This document shows, piece after piece, positions 41,062-50,001 of a stretch of DNA of 64,000 nt. The notes under the pieces are model-generated. The model was given only the letters and a program-made list of their open reading frames with translations, was not told the DNA's origin and made no database searches. The first letter of the stretch is position 1; the number at the start of each line of letters is the position of its first letter. This DNA comes from an uncultured Rhodospirillaceae bacterium (GTDB lineage: Bacteria > Pseudomonadota > Alphaproteobacteria > Rhodospirillales > Magnetospirillaceae), in assembly GCA_903941105.1 (NCBI GenBank), contig CAJANL010000199.1:1-64000 (forward strand), in the 5' to 3' direction. The translations under genes were made by a program, and so were the position numbers.

Positions 41062-42054
41062 ATGCGCCTCATTCGACATTGTGGGGAGTTGGACCAAGGG
41101 CACCGCGGGTGCGTGGTGGCGCTCGGCAACTTCGACGGCGTCCATCTCGGCCATCAGGCGGTAATCGGTGCCGCGCGGTTCATCGCCGCCGAATTGGGCG
41201 CCCCCAGCGCCGCCATGACCTTCGAGCCGCATCCGCGCACCCTGTTCAACCCGGCGCAGATGCCGTTCCGCCTGACCCCCTTCCGCGTCAAGGCCCACCT
41301 GATCGAGGCCCTGGGCGTCGACCTGCTGATGCAACAGCATTTCGACGCCGAATTCGCCACCATGACCGCGCACGACTTCGTCACCCAGGTGCTGGTGGAG
41401 TGCCTGGCGGTGCGCCACGTGGTGGTGGGATACGATTACGTCTTCGGCAAGGCGCGCCAGGGCACCGGGGCACTGTTGCAGCGCATGGGCGACGAGGCCG
41501 GCTTCGGCGTCACCGTGGTGCCGCCGGCGGTGGCCCCCACCGGCGAGGTCTATTCCTCGACCATGGTGCGGGAATATCTGGTGGGCGGTCGCCCCGCCGA
41601 CGCGGCCCAGCTGCTCGGCCATTACTGGGAAGTGGAGGGCCGCGTCGAGCACGGCGACGCCCGCGGCCGCTCCATCGGCTTCCCCACCGCCAACCTGCAT
41701 CTCGGCGAGTACCAGCGCCCGGCCACCGGGGTCTACGCGGTGCGGGCCGGCGTCGATCTGGGCGGCGCCACGGTATGGCACGACGGCGTCGCCAATTTCG
41801 GCCGCCGCCCCACCTTCGACAAGACCGACGAGACCTTCGAGGTCCACCTGCTCGATTTCAACGCCGACCTCTACGGCCGACATCTGAGGGTGGCGCTGGT
41901 GGACCATATCCGCCCCGAGCGCCGCTTCTCGGGCATCGACGAACTGAAGGCGCAGATCGCCGCCGATGTGATCGAGGGCCGCCGCCTGCTTGCCTGCCAC
42001 CATTTCCCCCCGTCTCCCGGCCCCATGGTGCGGGTCGACCCTTCTGCCCGATGA
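41062..42054 (+). CDS. ribF: bifunctional riboflavin kinase/FAD synthetase
   Basis: 'VVALGNFDGVHLGHQAVIGAA', 'SSTMVREYLVGGRPADAAQLLGHYW', 'GFPTANL'. Confidence 0.95.
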   Translation: MRLIRHCGELDQGHRGCVVALGNFDGVHLGHQAVIGAARFIAAELGAPSAAMTFEPHPRTLFNPAQMPFRLTPFRVKAHLIEALGVDLLMQQHFDAEFATMTAHDFVTQVLVECLAVRHVVVGYDYVFGKARQGTGALLQRMGDEAGFGVTVVPPAVAPTGEVYSSTMVREYLVGGRPADAAQLLGHYWEVEGRVEHGDARGRSIGFPTANLHLGEYQRPATGVYAVRAGVDLGGATVWHDGVANFGRRPTFDKTDETFEVHLLDFNADLYGRHLRVALVDHIRPERRFSGIDELKAQIAADVIEGRRLLACHHFPPSPGPMVRVDPSAR

Positions 42055-42062
42055 GCCCAATC

Positions 42063-44885
42063 ATGAGCGTGGACTACAAGACCACCGTCTTCCTGCCCAA
42101 GACCGATTTCCCCATGAAGGCCGGCTTGCCGGCCCTGGAGCCCAAGCTGCTGGAGCGCTGGAAAAGCCTCGGCCTCTATGGCCGCCTGCGCGAGGCCGGC
42201 CGGGGGCGCGACAAGTTCGTCCTGCATGACGGCCCGCCCTACGCCAACGGCCATCTCCACATCGGCCACGCGCTGAACAAGATCCTCAAGGACGTCATCA
42301 CCCGCAGCCAGCAGATGCTGGGCAAGGACGCCGACTACGTCCCGGGCTGGGACTGCCACGGCCTGCCCATCGAGTGGAAGATCGAGGAGAAGTACCGCGA
42401 GGCCGGCCGCGACAAGGACGAGGTCGACGTCGTCCAGTTCCGCGAGGAATGCCGCCAGTTCGCCGCCGGCTGGATCGACATCCAGCGCGAGGAGTTCAAG
42501 CGCCTGGGGGTCGAGGGCGATTGGGCCAGGCCCTACACCACCATGACCCATGCCGCCGAGGCCGCCATCGTCGCCGAGCTGGGCAAGTTCCTGATGGACG
42601 GTTCGCTGTACAAGGGCGCCAAGCCGGTGATGTGGTCGGTGGTGGAGAAGACCGCCCTGGCCGAGGCCGAGGTCGAGTATCACGACCACACCAGCATCAC
42701 CATCTGGGTCAAGTTCCCGGTGGTCAGGCCCAGCGTCCCCGAACTGGACGGCGCCAAGGTGGTCATCTGGACCACCACGCCGTGGACCATGCCGGGTAAC
42801 CGCGCCGTCGCCTTCGGCCCCGCTTTCGACTACGCCGTGGTCGAGGTCGAGGGCAGCGGCGAGCGGCTGGTGGTGCTGAAGGACCTCGTCGAGCAGGTCG
42901 CCGCCGACGCCAAGGTAACCTTCCGCGAGTTGGCCGTGGTCAAGGGCGAGACCCTGGCCGGCACCGTCTGCCACCACCCGCTCAAATTCCACCCCGAGGC
43001 CAAGGGCGGCTACGACTTCGAGGTGCCGCTGCTGGCGGGCGATTTCGTCACCACCGACACCGGTACCGGCTTCGTCCATATCGCCCCCGGCCATGGCGAG
43101 GACGACTGGCATCTCGGCAAGGCGCACGGCATCGCCATTCCCGACACGGTGCAGCCCGACGGCCGCTACCACCCGCACGTCGCCCTGTTCGCCGGCCAGG
43201 AGGTGCTGGCCCAGGGCAAGAACGGCAAATACTACAGCCCGGTGGCCAAACCGGTGATCGCCGCCATGACCGAGTGCGGCAATCTGCTGGCCCACGGCAA
43301 GGTCGAGCACTCGTATCCCCATTCCTGGCGCTCCAAGGCGCCGCTGATCTTCCGCAACACGCCGCAGTGGTTCATCTCCATGGAGACCACCGGGTTGCGG
43401 GCCAAGGCGTTGGCCGCCATCGACGAGACACGCTGGGTACCGGCCCAGGGCAGGAACCGCATCGGCGCCATGATCGAGAGTCGCCCCGACTGGTGCGTGT
43501 CGCGCCAGCGTGCCTGGGGCGTGCCCATCGCGGTGTTCGTCGACCGGAAGACCGGCCTGCCGCTGCAGGATCAGGCGGTGATGGACCGCGTCGTCGCGGC
43601 CTTCAAGGCCGAGGGGGCGGATGCCTGGTTCACCTCGAAGCCCGAGCGCTTCCTGGGCGAGGCATACGATCCCGCCGATTACGAGCAGGTGCGCGACATC
43701 CTCGACGTGTGGTTCGACTCCGGCTGCACCCATGCCTTCGTGCTGGAGAGCGGCGTGTGGCCCAACCTCACCTGGCCGGCATCGCTGTACCTGGAGGGCT
43801 CGGACCAGCATCGCGGCTGGTTCCATTCCTCGCTGCTGGAATCCTGCGGCACCCGGGGACGCGCCCCCTATGACGCGGTGCTGACCCACGGCTTCGTGCT
43901 CGACGAGGCCGGGCGCAAGATGAGCAAGTCGCTGGGCAACGTGGTCAGCCCGCAGGAGGTGGTCGACAGCATGGGCGCCGACATCCTGCGCCTGTGGGTC
44001 GCGGGCTCCGACAGTTCCGACGACCTGCGCATCGGCCCCGAGATCCTCAAGACCCAGGTCGACATCTATCGCCGCCTGCGCAATACGCTGCGCTACCTGC
44101 TGGGCGCGCTGGACGGCTTCACCGCGGCGGAAAAGCTGCCGGTGGCCGAGATGCCCGAGCTGGAGCGCTGGGTGCTGCACCGGCTCAGCCAAATGGACGG
44201 CGCCGTCCGCCGCGCCTGCGGCGATTTCCAGTTCCACGGCCTGTTCACCGAGTTGCACACCTTCTGCGCCGTCGACCTCTCGGCGTTCTATTTCGACATC
44301 CGCAAGGATGCGCTGTACTGCGACGCGCCCGACTCCGTGCGCCGCCGTGCCGCCCGCACCGTGTTCGACATCCTGCTCGACACCCTGTGCACCTGGCTGG
44401 CGCCGTTCCTGTGCTTCACCGCCGAGGAAGCCTGGCTGGCGCGTCATCCCTCCGAGGATGGCAGCATCCACCTGGAGGCCTTCCCCGCCATTCCCGCCGA
44501 ATGGCAGGATGACGCACTGGCCGCCAAGTGGGAGACGGTGCGCGGCGTCCGTCGCGTCGTCACCGGCGCCCTGGAGCTGGAGCGCGCCGCCAAGCGCATC
44601 GGCGCCAGCCTGCAGGCCGATCCCGTGCTGTATGTGGCGGCTGGACTGCTACCCGCGCTGGCCGGACTCGACCTGGCCGAGATCTGCATCACCTCCGGGC
44701 TGCGGCTGGTGGAGGGCGAGGCGCCCGCGGGCGCCTTCCGCCTGGCCGAGGTGGCCGGCGTCGGCGTCGTTCCCGATCCCGCCGCCGGAGACAAATGTCC
44801 GCGCTGCTGGCGGGTGCTGCCCGAGGTGACCACCGACGGCGTGTGCGGCCGCTGCGCCGAGGCCGTGAGCGGGATGGGGGGCTGA
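42063..44885 (+). CDS. ileS: isoleucyl-tRNA synthetase
   Basis: 'HDGPPYANGHLHIGHALNKILKD', 'GRKMSKSLGNVV', C-terminal zinc site 'CPRCWRVLPEVTTDGVCGRC'. Confidence 0.97.
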   Translation: MSVDYKTTVFLPKTDFPMKAGLPALEPKLLERWKSLGLYGRLREAGRGRDKFVLHDGPPYANGHLHIGHALNKILKDVITRSQQMLGKDADYVPGWDCHGLPIEWKIEEKYREAGRDKDEVDVVQFREECRQFAAGWIDIQREEFKRLGVEGDWARPYTTMTHAAEAAIVAELGKFLMDGSLYKGAKPVMWSVVEKTALAEAEVEYHDHTSITIWVKFPVVRPSVPELDGAKVVIWTTTPWTMPGNRAVAFGPAFDYAVVEVEGSGERLVVLKDLVEQVAADAKVTFRELAVVKGETLAGTVCHHPLKFHPEAKGGYDFEVPLLAGDFVTTDTGTGFVHIAPGHGEDDWHLGKAHGIAIPDTVQPDGRYHPHVALFAGQEVLAQGKNGKYYSPVAKPVIAAMTECGNLLAHGKVEHSYPHSWRSKAPLIFRNTPQWFISMETTGLRAKALAAIDETRWVPAQGRNRIGAMIESRPDWCVSRQRAWGVPIAVFVDRKTGLPLQDQAVMDRVVAAFKAEGADAWFTSKPERFLGEAYDPADYEQVRDILDVWFDSGCTHAFVLESGVWPNLTWPASLYLEGSDQHRGWFHSSLLESCGTRGRAPYDAVLTHGFVLDEAGRKMSKSLGNVVSPQEVVDSMGADILRLWVAGSDSSDDLRIGPEILKTQVDIYRRLRNTLRYLLGALDGFTAAEKLPVAEMPELERWVLHRLSQMDGAVRRACGDFQFHGLFTELHTFCAVDLSAFYFDIRKDALYCDAPDSVRRRAARTVFDILLDTLCTWLAPFLCFTAEEAWLARHPSEDGSIHLEAFPAIPAEWQDDALAAKWETVRGVRRVVTGALELERAAKRIGASLQADPVLYVAAGLLPALAGLDLAEICITSGLRLVEGEAPAGAFRLAEVAGVGVVPDPAAGDKCPRCWRVLPEVTTDGVCGRCAEAVSGMGG

Positions 44886-44889
44886 CGCC

Positions 44890-45390
44890 ATGCGCCTCGG
44901 CCTGCTCGTCGCCCTGGTGGTGATGCTGCTCGACCAGCTGACCAAGTGGCTGGTGGTCGAAAAGGTGCTGCGGCCCGAGGGGGTGTGGGAGACGCCGTTC
45001 TACACCCACACCCGCATCGAGATCGGCCCCTATCTCGAAATCGTCATGGCGTGGAACCGCGGCGTCAGCTTCGGCATCTTCAGCAATGACGGCATGCTCA
45101 ACGTGATCCTGCTGTCGGGCATGTCGCTGCTGATCACCGTCCTGCTGGTGATCTGGATGCACCGCAATCCCGCCCTTCTGGTGCGGCTGGCGCTGGGGCT
45201 GATCGTCGGTGGCGCGCTCGGCAACGTGGTGGATCGGCTGCGCTTCGGGGCGGTGGCCGATTTCCTCTATTTCCACTGGGGCAGCCACTACTGGCCTGCC
45301 TTCAATTTGGCGGATTCGGCCATTACGGTCGGCGCCTGCGTGCTGGTACTGGATTCCTTGTTTGCCGGCCGTCAATCGTCTAAGAATTAA
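44890..45390 (+). CDS. lspA: lipoprotein signal peptidase LspA
   Basis: 'LLDQLTKWLV', 'AWNRGVSFGIF', 'GGALGNVVDRLRFGAVADF', 'FNLADSAITVG'; follows ileS. Confidence 0.95.
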   Translation: MRLGLLVALVVMLLDQLTKWLVVEKVLRPEGVWETPFYTHTRIEIGPYLEIVMAWNRGVSFGIFSNDGMLNVILLSGMSLLITVLLVIWMHRNPALLVRLALGLIVGGALGNVVDRLRFGAVADFLYFHWGSHYWPAFNLADSAITVGACVLVLDSLFAGRQSSKN

Positions 45391-45394
45391 GGCC

Positions 45395-45976
45395 ATGATC
45401 AAGACCAACTCCATAGGCCATCCGGTCCTTCGCACCGCCGCCCTCGGCCTGCTGCTGACGCTGTCGCTTTCGGGCTGCGGCGAAACCAAGCGCGCCCTGG
45501 GATTCGAGAAGACGCCGCCGGACGAATTTCAGGTGGTGCAGCGCGCCCCCCTGACCCTGCCGCCCGACTTCGCGTTGCGGCCGCCCGCGCCGGGTGCCAG
45601 TCGCCCGCAGGAGAGCAGCACGCGGGAGCAGGCCCGCCAGGTGCTCACCGGCACCCGCCAGGTCAATCCCATCAGCAGCCAGGGCCGCACCAACGGCGAC
45701 ATGGCGCTGTTGAAGCGGGCCGGCGCCGAAAACATCCAGCCCGACATCCGCTCCCTGGTGAACAAGGAATCCCAGGCGCTGGCGGATGCCGACAAGACCC
45801 TCGGCGACAAGATCGTCTTCTGGCGCAAGCCCGAACCGACCGGCGAAATCCTCAACCCGTCGGCCGAGTCACAGCGTCTGCGGCAAAATCAGGCTTTGGG
45901 CAAGTCGCTGTCGGACGGCGAGACCCCGCTCATCGTCCGCCGCAAGAAGGGCTGGCTTGAGGGCGTGTTCGACTGA
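45395..45976 (+). CDS. DUF3035 family lipoprotein
   Basis: Lipobox 'LTLSLSGCG', 'KTPPDEFQVVQRAPLTLPPDFALRPP'; follows lspA. Confidence 0.88.
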   Translation: MIKTNSIGHPVLRTAALGLLLTLSLSGCGETKRALGFEKTPPDEFQVVQRAPLTLPPDFALRPPAPGASRPQESSTREQARQVLTGTRQVNPISSQGRTNGDMALLKRAGAENIQPDIRSLVNKESQALADADKTLGDKIVFWRKPEPTGEILNPSAESQRLRQNQALGKSLSDGETPLIVRRKKGWLEGVFD

Positions 45977-46249
45977 ACCGAATGCTGTCGATGGGCCGGA
46001 TCAATGACCGCTCCGGTCCACCGCCATCCGCGGGAACGACCGCAGCCGCCATGGTCTGTTTTTTCATGGGGTTGCGGATCCCCCCCCCCCCGAGCTCCAG
46101 GGGTGGGGTGGGCATTTTCAACATCGACCGGGACATCCCCGACGGCGCTGCCAATTGGGGATTGCGGGACGGCAAAGTCCTGTGATAGAAGATCCGCCTC
46201 CCACGGGGTGCCAACCCGTGGATGGACCCCCCATCGGGTCCTCCCCTGC

Positions 46250-46323
46250 TGGGGGATCGTCTAACGGTAGGACAGCAGACTCTGACTCTGCTTATCGGGG
46301 TTCGAATCCCTGTCCCCCAGCCA
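46250..46323 (+). tRNA. tRNA-Gln (anticodon CTG), CCA encoded
   Basis: Cloverleaf reads TGGGGGA-TC-GTCTAACGGTAGGAC-A-GCAGA CTCTGAC TCTGC-TTATC-GGGGT TCGAATC CCTGT-CCCCCA-GCCA. Confidence 0.93.
46299..46323 (+). repeat. attL core
   Basis: Exact match to 52685-52709. Confidence 0.88.
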
Positions 46324-46385
46324 CTTTCTTCCGCACCCCCTCGGAATCCCTCGGTCTAGGCCATCGCCACCGCCGCCGGGCGCCC

Positions 46386-46411
46386 GCCTGTAGCACATTG
46401 GTGTCGCACAT
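46386..46411 (+). repeat. candidate integrase arm-type site, left
   Basis: GCCTGTAGCACATTGGTGTCGCACAT; 21/26 match to 52597-52622. Confidence 0.5.
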
Positions 46412-46439
46412 CCGGCCGCGGCCACCCGAGGCCGACACC

Positions 46440-48368
46440 ATGCCGACCCTTGCACACCTCTCGATTCGCGGGCACACCTATACGTGGCGGCGGCGCCTGC
46501 CGGTGGCCGTTGCCGCCATCGCCGGTCGCAGCCATGTCGCCCGGTCGCTGCGGACCACCGACCGACGCCGGGCCCGGCTGGCGGCGCTGAAATTGGACTT
46601 AGCCTACGAGGAAGCGATGACCAAGCTGCTGATGACCTGGGGCGCTACCCCTCCGACCAAGCTGGAGATCGACGCCATCCTCGCCGACCTCTGCCGGGTC
46701 CTCATGGATGAGGTCGAAACCTGGGCGGCCACCCGGACACCCTTCGCCAATGCCCAGACCTTCGCCGATGAAGACGACTTTTTTGCCAACGGTGGCGACA
46801 TCATCGAGGAGCAGTTTTATTCCCCCATCGGGCAGCAAGACCATTGGGAGGCGTTGCTAGAAATCGCCGACTACGACGAGGCCAAGACACGGCTCAAACC
46901 GATCCTGATGGCGCGCGGCTATTCGGTCAATGAGGGTGACGTCGCCTTCAAGAAGTTGGCCTTGCAAGCCATGAAGACGGGCATCGCCGTATTCCGGCGG
47001 GCGTCGAAGGATGTCCTCGCTGCCCCCACCGACGATGATGTGGCGGAGCTATTAGGAGAGGCCACCCCGCCGGCCAGCTTGCCGGCGGTGGTTCCGCCGT
47101 CACCATTGCCCGTTGCTGTCCAGCCCGCCGCACCGACGGCGCCCGCCGTGAACCCCGATCCCACCCTGGCGGAGGCGTTCGACAATTTCATCGCCGACAA
47201 GATCGTCGCGGATTGGAGCCCCAAGGCCAAGCGAGAGGCGCAGACTACCAAGCGCTTGGCTCTCGACTACTTCGGAGCCGATTGCCGCGTCGGCGCCATC
47301 ACCAAGAAATGGGCTAAATCCTTTCGATCCGACTTGGCCGGCATCCCCAAGCTCCAAGGCAAAGGCCGTTTCGCCGGGCTGACAATGGCAGAGGTCATTG
47401 CGGCGGCGGAAGCCCTCAACGCCGCCTACGATGAGTTCGGGGTGCCCGAGGAGGACCTGGAGTGGCCGGGTCTCACGGGTGATGGGCGGGTAGCGAGGTT
47501 GGCGCTCAAGACCGTCAACAAGCACCTGAGCTACCTCTATGGCCTGTTTGAGGCCCTGGTCGCCGAGGAGGAAACGGTCAAGCAGAACCCGTTTGCCCGC
47601 CTTCGCTACAGCAAGGCGTCGATCGCCAAAAAGGTCAATGAGCAGCGGCAGGCCTGGAGCGACGTGGACATTCAGGCGCTGCTCGCCACCCCGATTTGGC
47701 AGGGTTGCGCAACCGAAGCTCGCCCGTCCTGGTCGGGCGATAAAGTTTACAAGAACGCTGGCTACTGGACGCCGCTACTCGGCATGCTGGCCGGGCTGAG
47801 GCTAGAGGAGGCTTGCCAGCTTGCCCCCGCCGACATCGAAGACATCCATGGCATCCCCTGCATCCACATCCGGCCCGGCGAAGGAAAGACGCTCAAGACC
47901 GCCGCCGCCATTCGGCAAATCCCAATCCATCCGCTGTTGATCAAAGCCGGCCTGCTGGATCACGCCGCCGCGATGCGGAAGGCGGGGCATCGCCAGCTCT
48001 TCCCCGAGCTCGAACGGGGTGGCCAGTTCCAGCTCCTAGGCTACCGTGTCTCGCGGCGGTTCACCGATTACCGACGTCAGTGCGGCCTCTACGAACCCGG
48101 CAAGGACTTCCATAGCCTGCGACACAGCTTTAACACTCACCTTTTCCACCGGAAGATCCCAGCCGAGATGATCAGCGTCTTGATGGGGCACAAACTCGAC
48201 GGTGAGACGGCTGGCCGCTACTTCAAAGGCTACGAGGGCGAGCACTTGGCTGAGGCCATCAGCAGGATCGACTACGGAATTGACGATCGCATTCTCAAGC
48301 CGATGGGCTACGTCAAAACCGACAATTGCTCAGCAAACGCAGAGCAAATGCACCCCGATGCCCTTTGA
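46440..48368 (+). CDS. tyrosine recombinase/integrase
   Basis: 'LAGLRLEEACQL', 'HSLRHSFNTHLFHRKIPAEMISVLMGHKLDGETAGRYFKGY' (R..HxxR..H..Y); adjacent to tRNA-Gln. Confidence 0.93.
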   Translation: MPTLAHLSIRGHTYTWRRRLPVAVAAIAGRSHVARSLRTTDRRRARLAALKLDLAYEEAMTKLLMTWGATPPTKLEIDAILADLCRVLMDEVETWAATRTPFANAQTFADEDDFFANGGDIIEEQFYSPIGQQDHWEALLEIADYDEAKTRLKPILMARGYSVNEGDVAFKKLALQAMKTGIAVFRRASKDVLAAPTDDDVAELLGEATPPASLPAVVPPSPLPVAVQPAAPTAPAVNPDPTLAEAFDNFIADKIVADWSPKAKREAQTTKRLALDYFGADCRVGAITKKWAKSFRSDLAGIPKLQGKGRFAGLTMAEVIAAAEALNAAYDEFGVPEEDLEWPGLTGDGRVARLALKTVNKHLSYLYGLFEALVAEEETVKQNPFARLRYSKASIAKKVNEQRQAWSDVDIQALLATPIWQGCATEARPSWSGDKVYKNAGYWTPLLGMLAGLRLEEACQLAPADIEDIHGIPCIHIRPGEGKTLKTAAAIRQIPIHPLLIKAGLLDHAAAMRKAGHRQLFPELERGGQFQLLGYRVSRRFTDYRRQCGLYEPGKDFHSLRHSFNTHLFHRKIPAEMISVLMGHKLDGETAGRYFKGYEGEHLAEAISRIDYGIDDRILKPMGYVKTDNCSANAEQMHPDAL

Positions 48369-48835
48369 AATTTAACGAAAATCCGACTCGGTGTCGTGGT
48401 TTAACGGCGCAGGCCAATGCGGCGGTGGATGGCGCCAACGGTTCGGAATTGGTGTTTCTTGGGGGGCAGGCAGGCCATCGCCTGCCCAAGCCCACCTGTT
48501 CGATAATTCTCGTTTGGCGTGTCCTTGCTTGAGGAATATCGCGTAAAGGCGGATAATTTCGATTAATAATTGCCGGTTCATTGACTTGGCGCGTTATGGT
48601 TGATTTCGGATAGGGCTGTTTTTTCGCCCGTGAGGGCGGTTGCGCGCCCCCCTTGGCACCTATGTTCCACGGGCCTTTTGGGCCGCTCTCTGTGATGCGG
48701 GTTGTTCCTCGCCGACGGGGATCACCCGATACTCACAGTTCTTCACATTATCATCCCGCCACCGACAGGAATACAGCCGCCACCATTTCCACGACACCAA
48801 TATCCGTAACTAGTAACGCAGCTAGGAACGGATCA

Positions 48836-49276
48836 ATGCTCGAAAACATTCACAATGACCCCGACGAATCCGATGATGACGCCGCTCACAACGACGCTAT
48901 CTCTGACGACGATCTCCGTGCCCGTGGGCTGACCAAAGTAATGGCATGGGTCGAGGACAAGTCCGGCATCGAGACCAAGTCCAAGGCTGCCGGCCGGACG
49001 AGCCGACATCGTCAAAAATTGGCCGCGCTCGGTATCGTGCAATTTAATCTTGACGCCCCCGCCGCTGATGACGCCCGCGCCGCCCTTAAGGCCGCTGCCG
49101 CCGCGCTCATTAACGGTCAACTCGACTCCGGAACTCTCCACACCGTCGCCCTCGGCGCGGTGCCCGACCAAGGGGCGGCCGAAGGGCTGTCGGCCGATCT
49201 CGCGGCTTGCCAGCGGGCGTTAGAAGCCGGTGGGTGGCGGGGCTGGGCGGTGCGCCGCCTCGTCGGGATTGCTTAA
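48836..49276 (+). CDS. hypothetical acidic/HTH-like small protein of the island
   Basis: MLENIHNDPDESDDD...; 'GRTSRHRQKLAALGIVQFNLDAPA' resembles small basic regulators on mobilizable elements. Confidence 0.6.
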   Translation: MLENIHNDPDESDDDAAHNDAISDDDLRARGLTKVMAWVEDKSGIETKSKAAGRTSRHRQKLAALGIVQFNLDAPAADDARAALKAAAAALINGQLDSGTLHTVALGAVPDQGAAEGLSADLAACQRALEAGGWRGWAVRRLVGIA

Positions 49277-49956
49277 TCGCCCGCGCATCGGGCGACCACA
49301 TTGCGGACGGTCGTCGGGTACCAGCGCCGGCCCCGGGCGGTGCGGATGCCGCGCGCGTTCAGGGCCTCGGCCACACCGGCAAACGTGGCGATGCCGGCCG
49401 CCTCAATCTGCTGGATGACGGGTCTTAGGGCGAGGGCAAACGAATCGGCGCGGTCACGTCCAGCGGCGGCTCCCCTGGCCGATGCCCGGCGCTGTTCTTC
49501 GTGGCGGCCGGGAATCGACCATCCGAGCCGCTGGCCGCGCGCCTTGGCCGCACCAAGGGCGGCCGATGTCCGGGCGCTAATCGCCTCGGCCTCGTGTTCC
49601 GCGACAGCCGCCATGATGTGGATCGTCAGCCTGTTCGCCTCTGGATAATCGCAAGCCAGGAATTCAACCCCGGCCACCATCAAACCTGAGATGAAGTGGA
49701 CGTTACGGGCTAGACGGTCGAGCTTGGCGATGACCAAGATGGCGCCATCCTGCCGGCAGCGGTCGAGGGCACGGGCGAGCGCCGGGCGGTCCACACGGCG
49801 TCCGGTTTCGATCTCAGTCTCCTCGCCGTTGACCACACCACCGACGCCCCGAACGTAGGCAGTGACCGCCGCCTGCTGGGCTTCAAGGCCTAGGCCGGAT
49901 TGCCCCTGGCGGTCGGTGCTGACGCGGTAATATGCGATGAACCTCTTGGCCTCCAT
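49273..49956 (-). CDS. serine recombinase (resolvase/invertase family)
   Basis: 'RFIAYYRVSTDRQGQSGLGLEAQQAAV', 'LVIAKLDRLARNVHFISGLM', 'AAVAEHEAEAISARTSAAL'. Confidence 0.93.
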   Translation of the reverse strand: MEAKRFIAYYRVSTDRQGQSGLGLEAQQAAVTAYVRGVGGVVNGEETEIETGRRVDRPALARALDRCRQDGAILVIAKLDRLARNVHFISGLMVAGVEFLACDYPEANRLTIHIMAAVAEHEAEAISARTSAALGAAKARGQRLGWSIPGRHEEQRRASARGAAAGRDRADSFALALRPVIQQIEAAGIATFAGVAEALNARGIRTARGRRWYPTTVRNVVARCAGD

Positions 49957-50001
49957 GGCCGTTCTCCGTTCAGTTAGAAACACGCTACGTTCGTTGGGGA
50001 T

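Noticed and set aside
41052-44885. 1277-aa ORF suggesting a RibF-IleS fusion
   Set aside because: N-terminal part is an out-of-frame reading of ribF; IleS starts near 42051/42063
49273-49276. Convergent genes share TTAA as overlapping stop codons
   Set aside because: Cute but common in compact mobile elements; no functional implication
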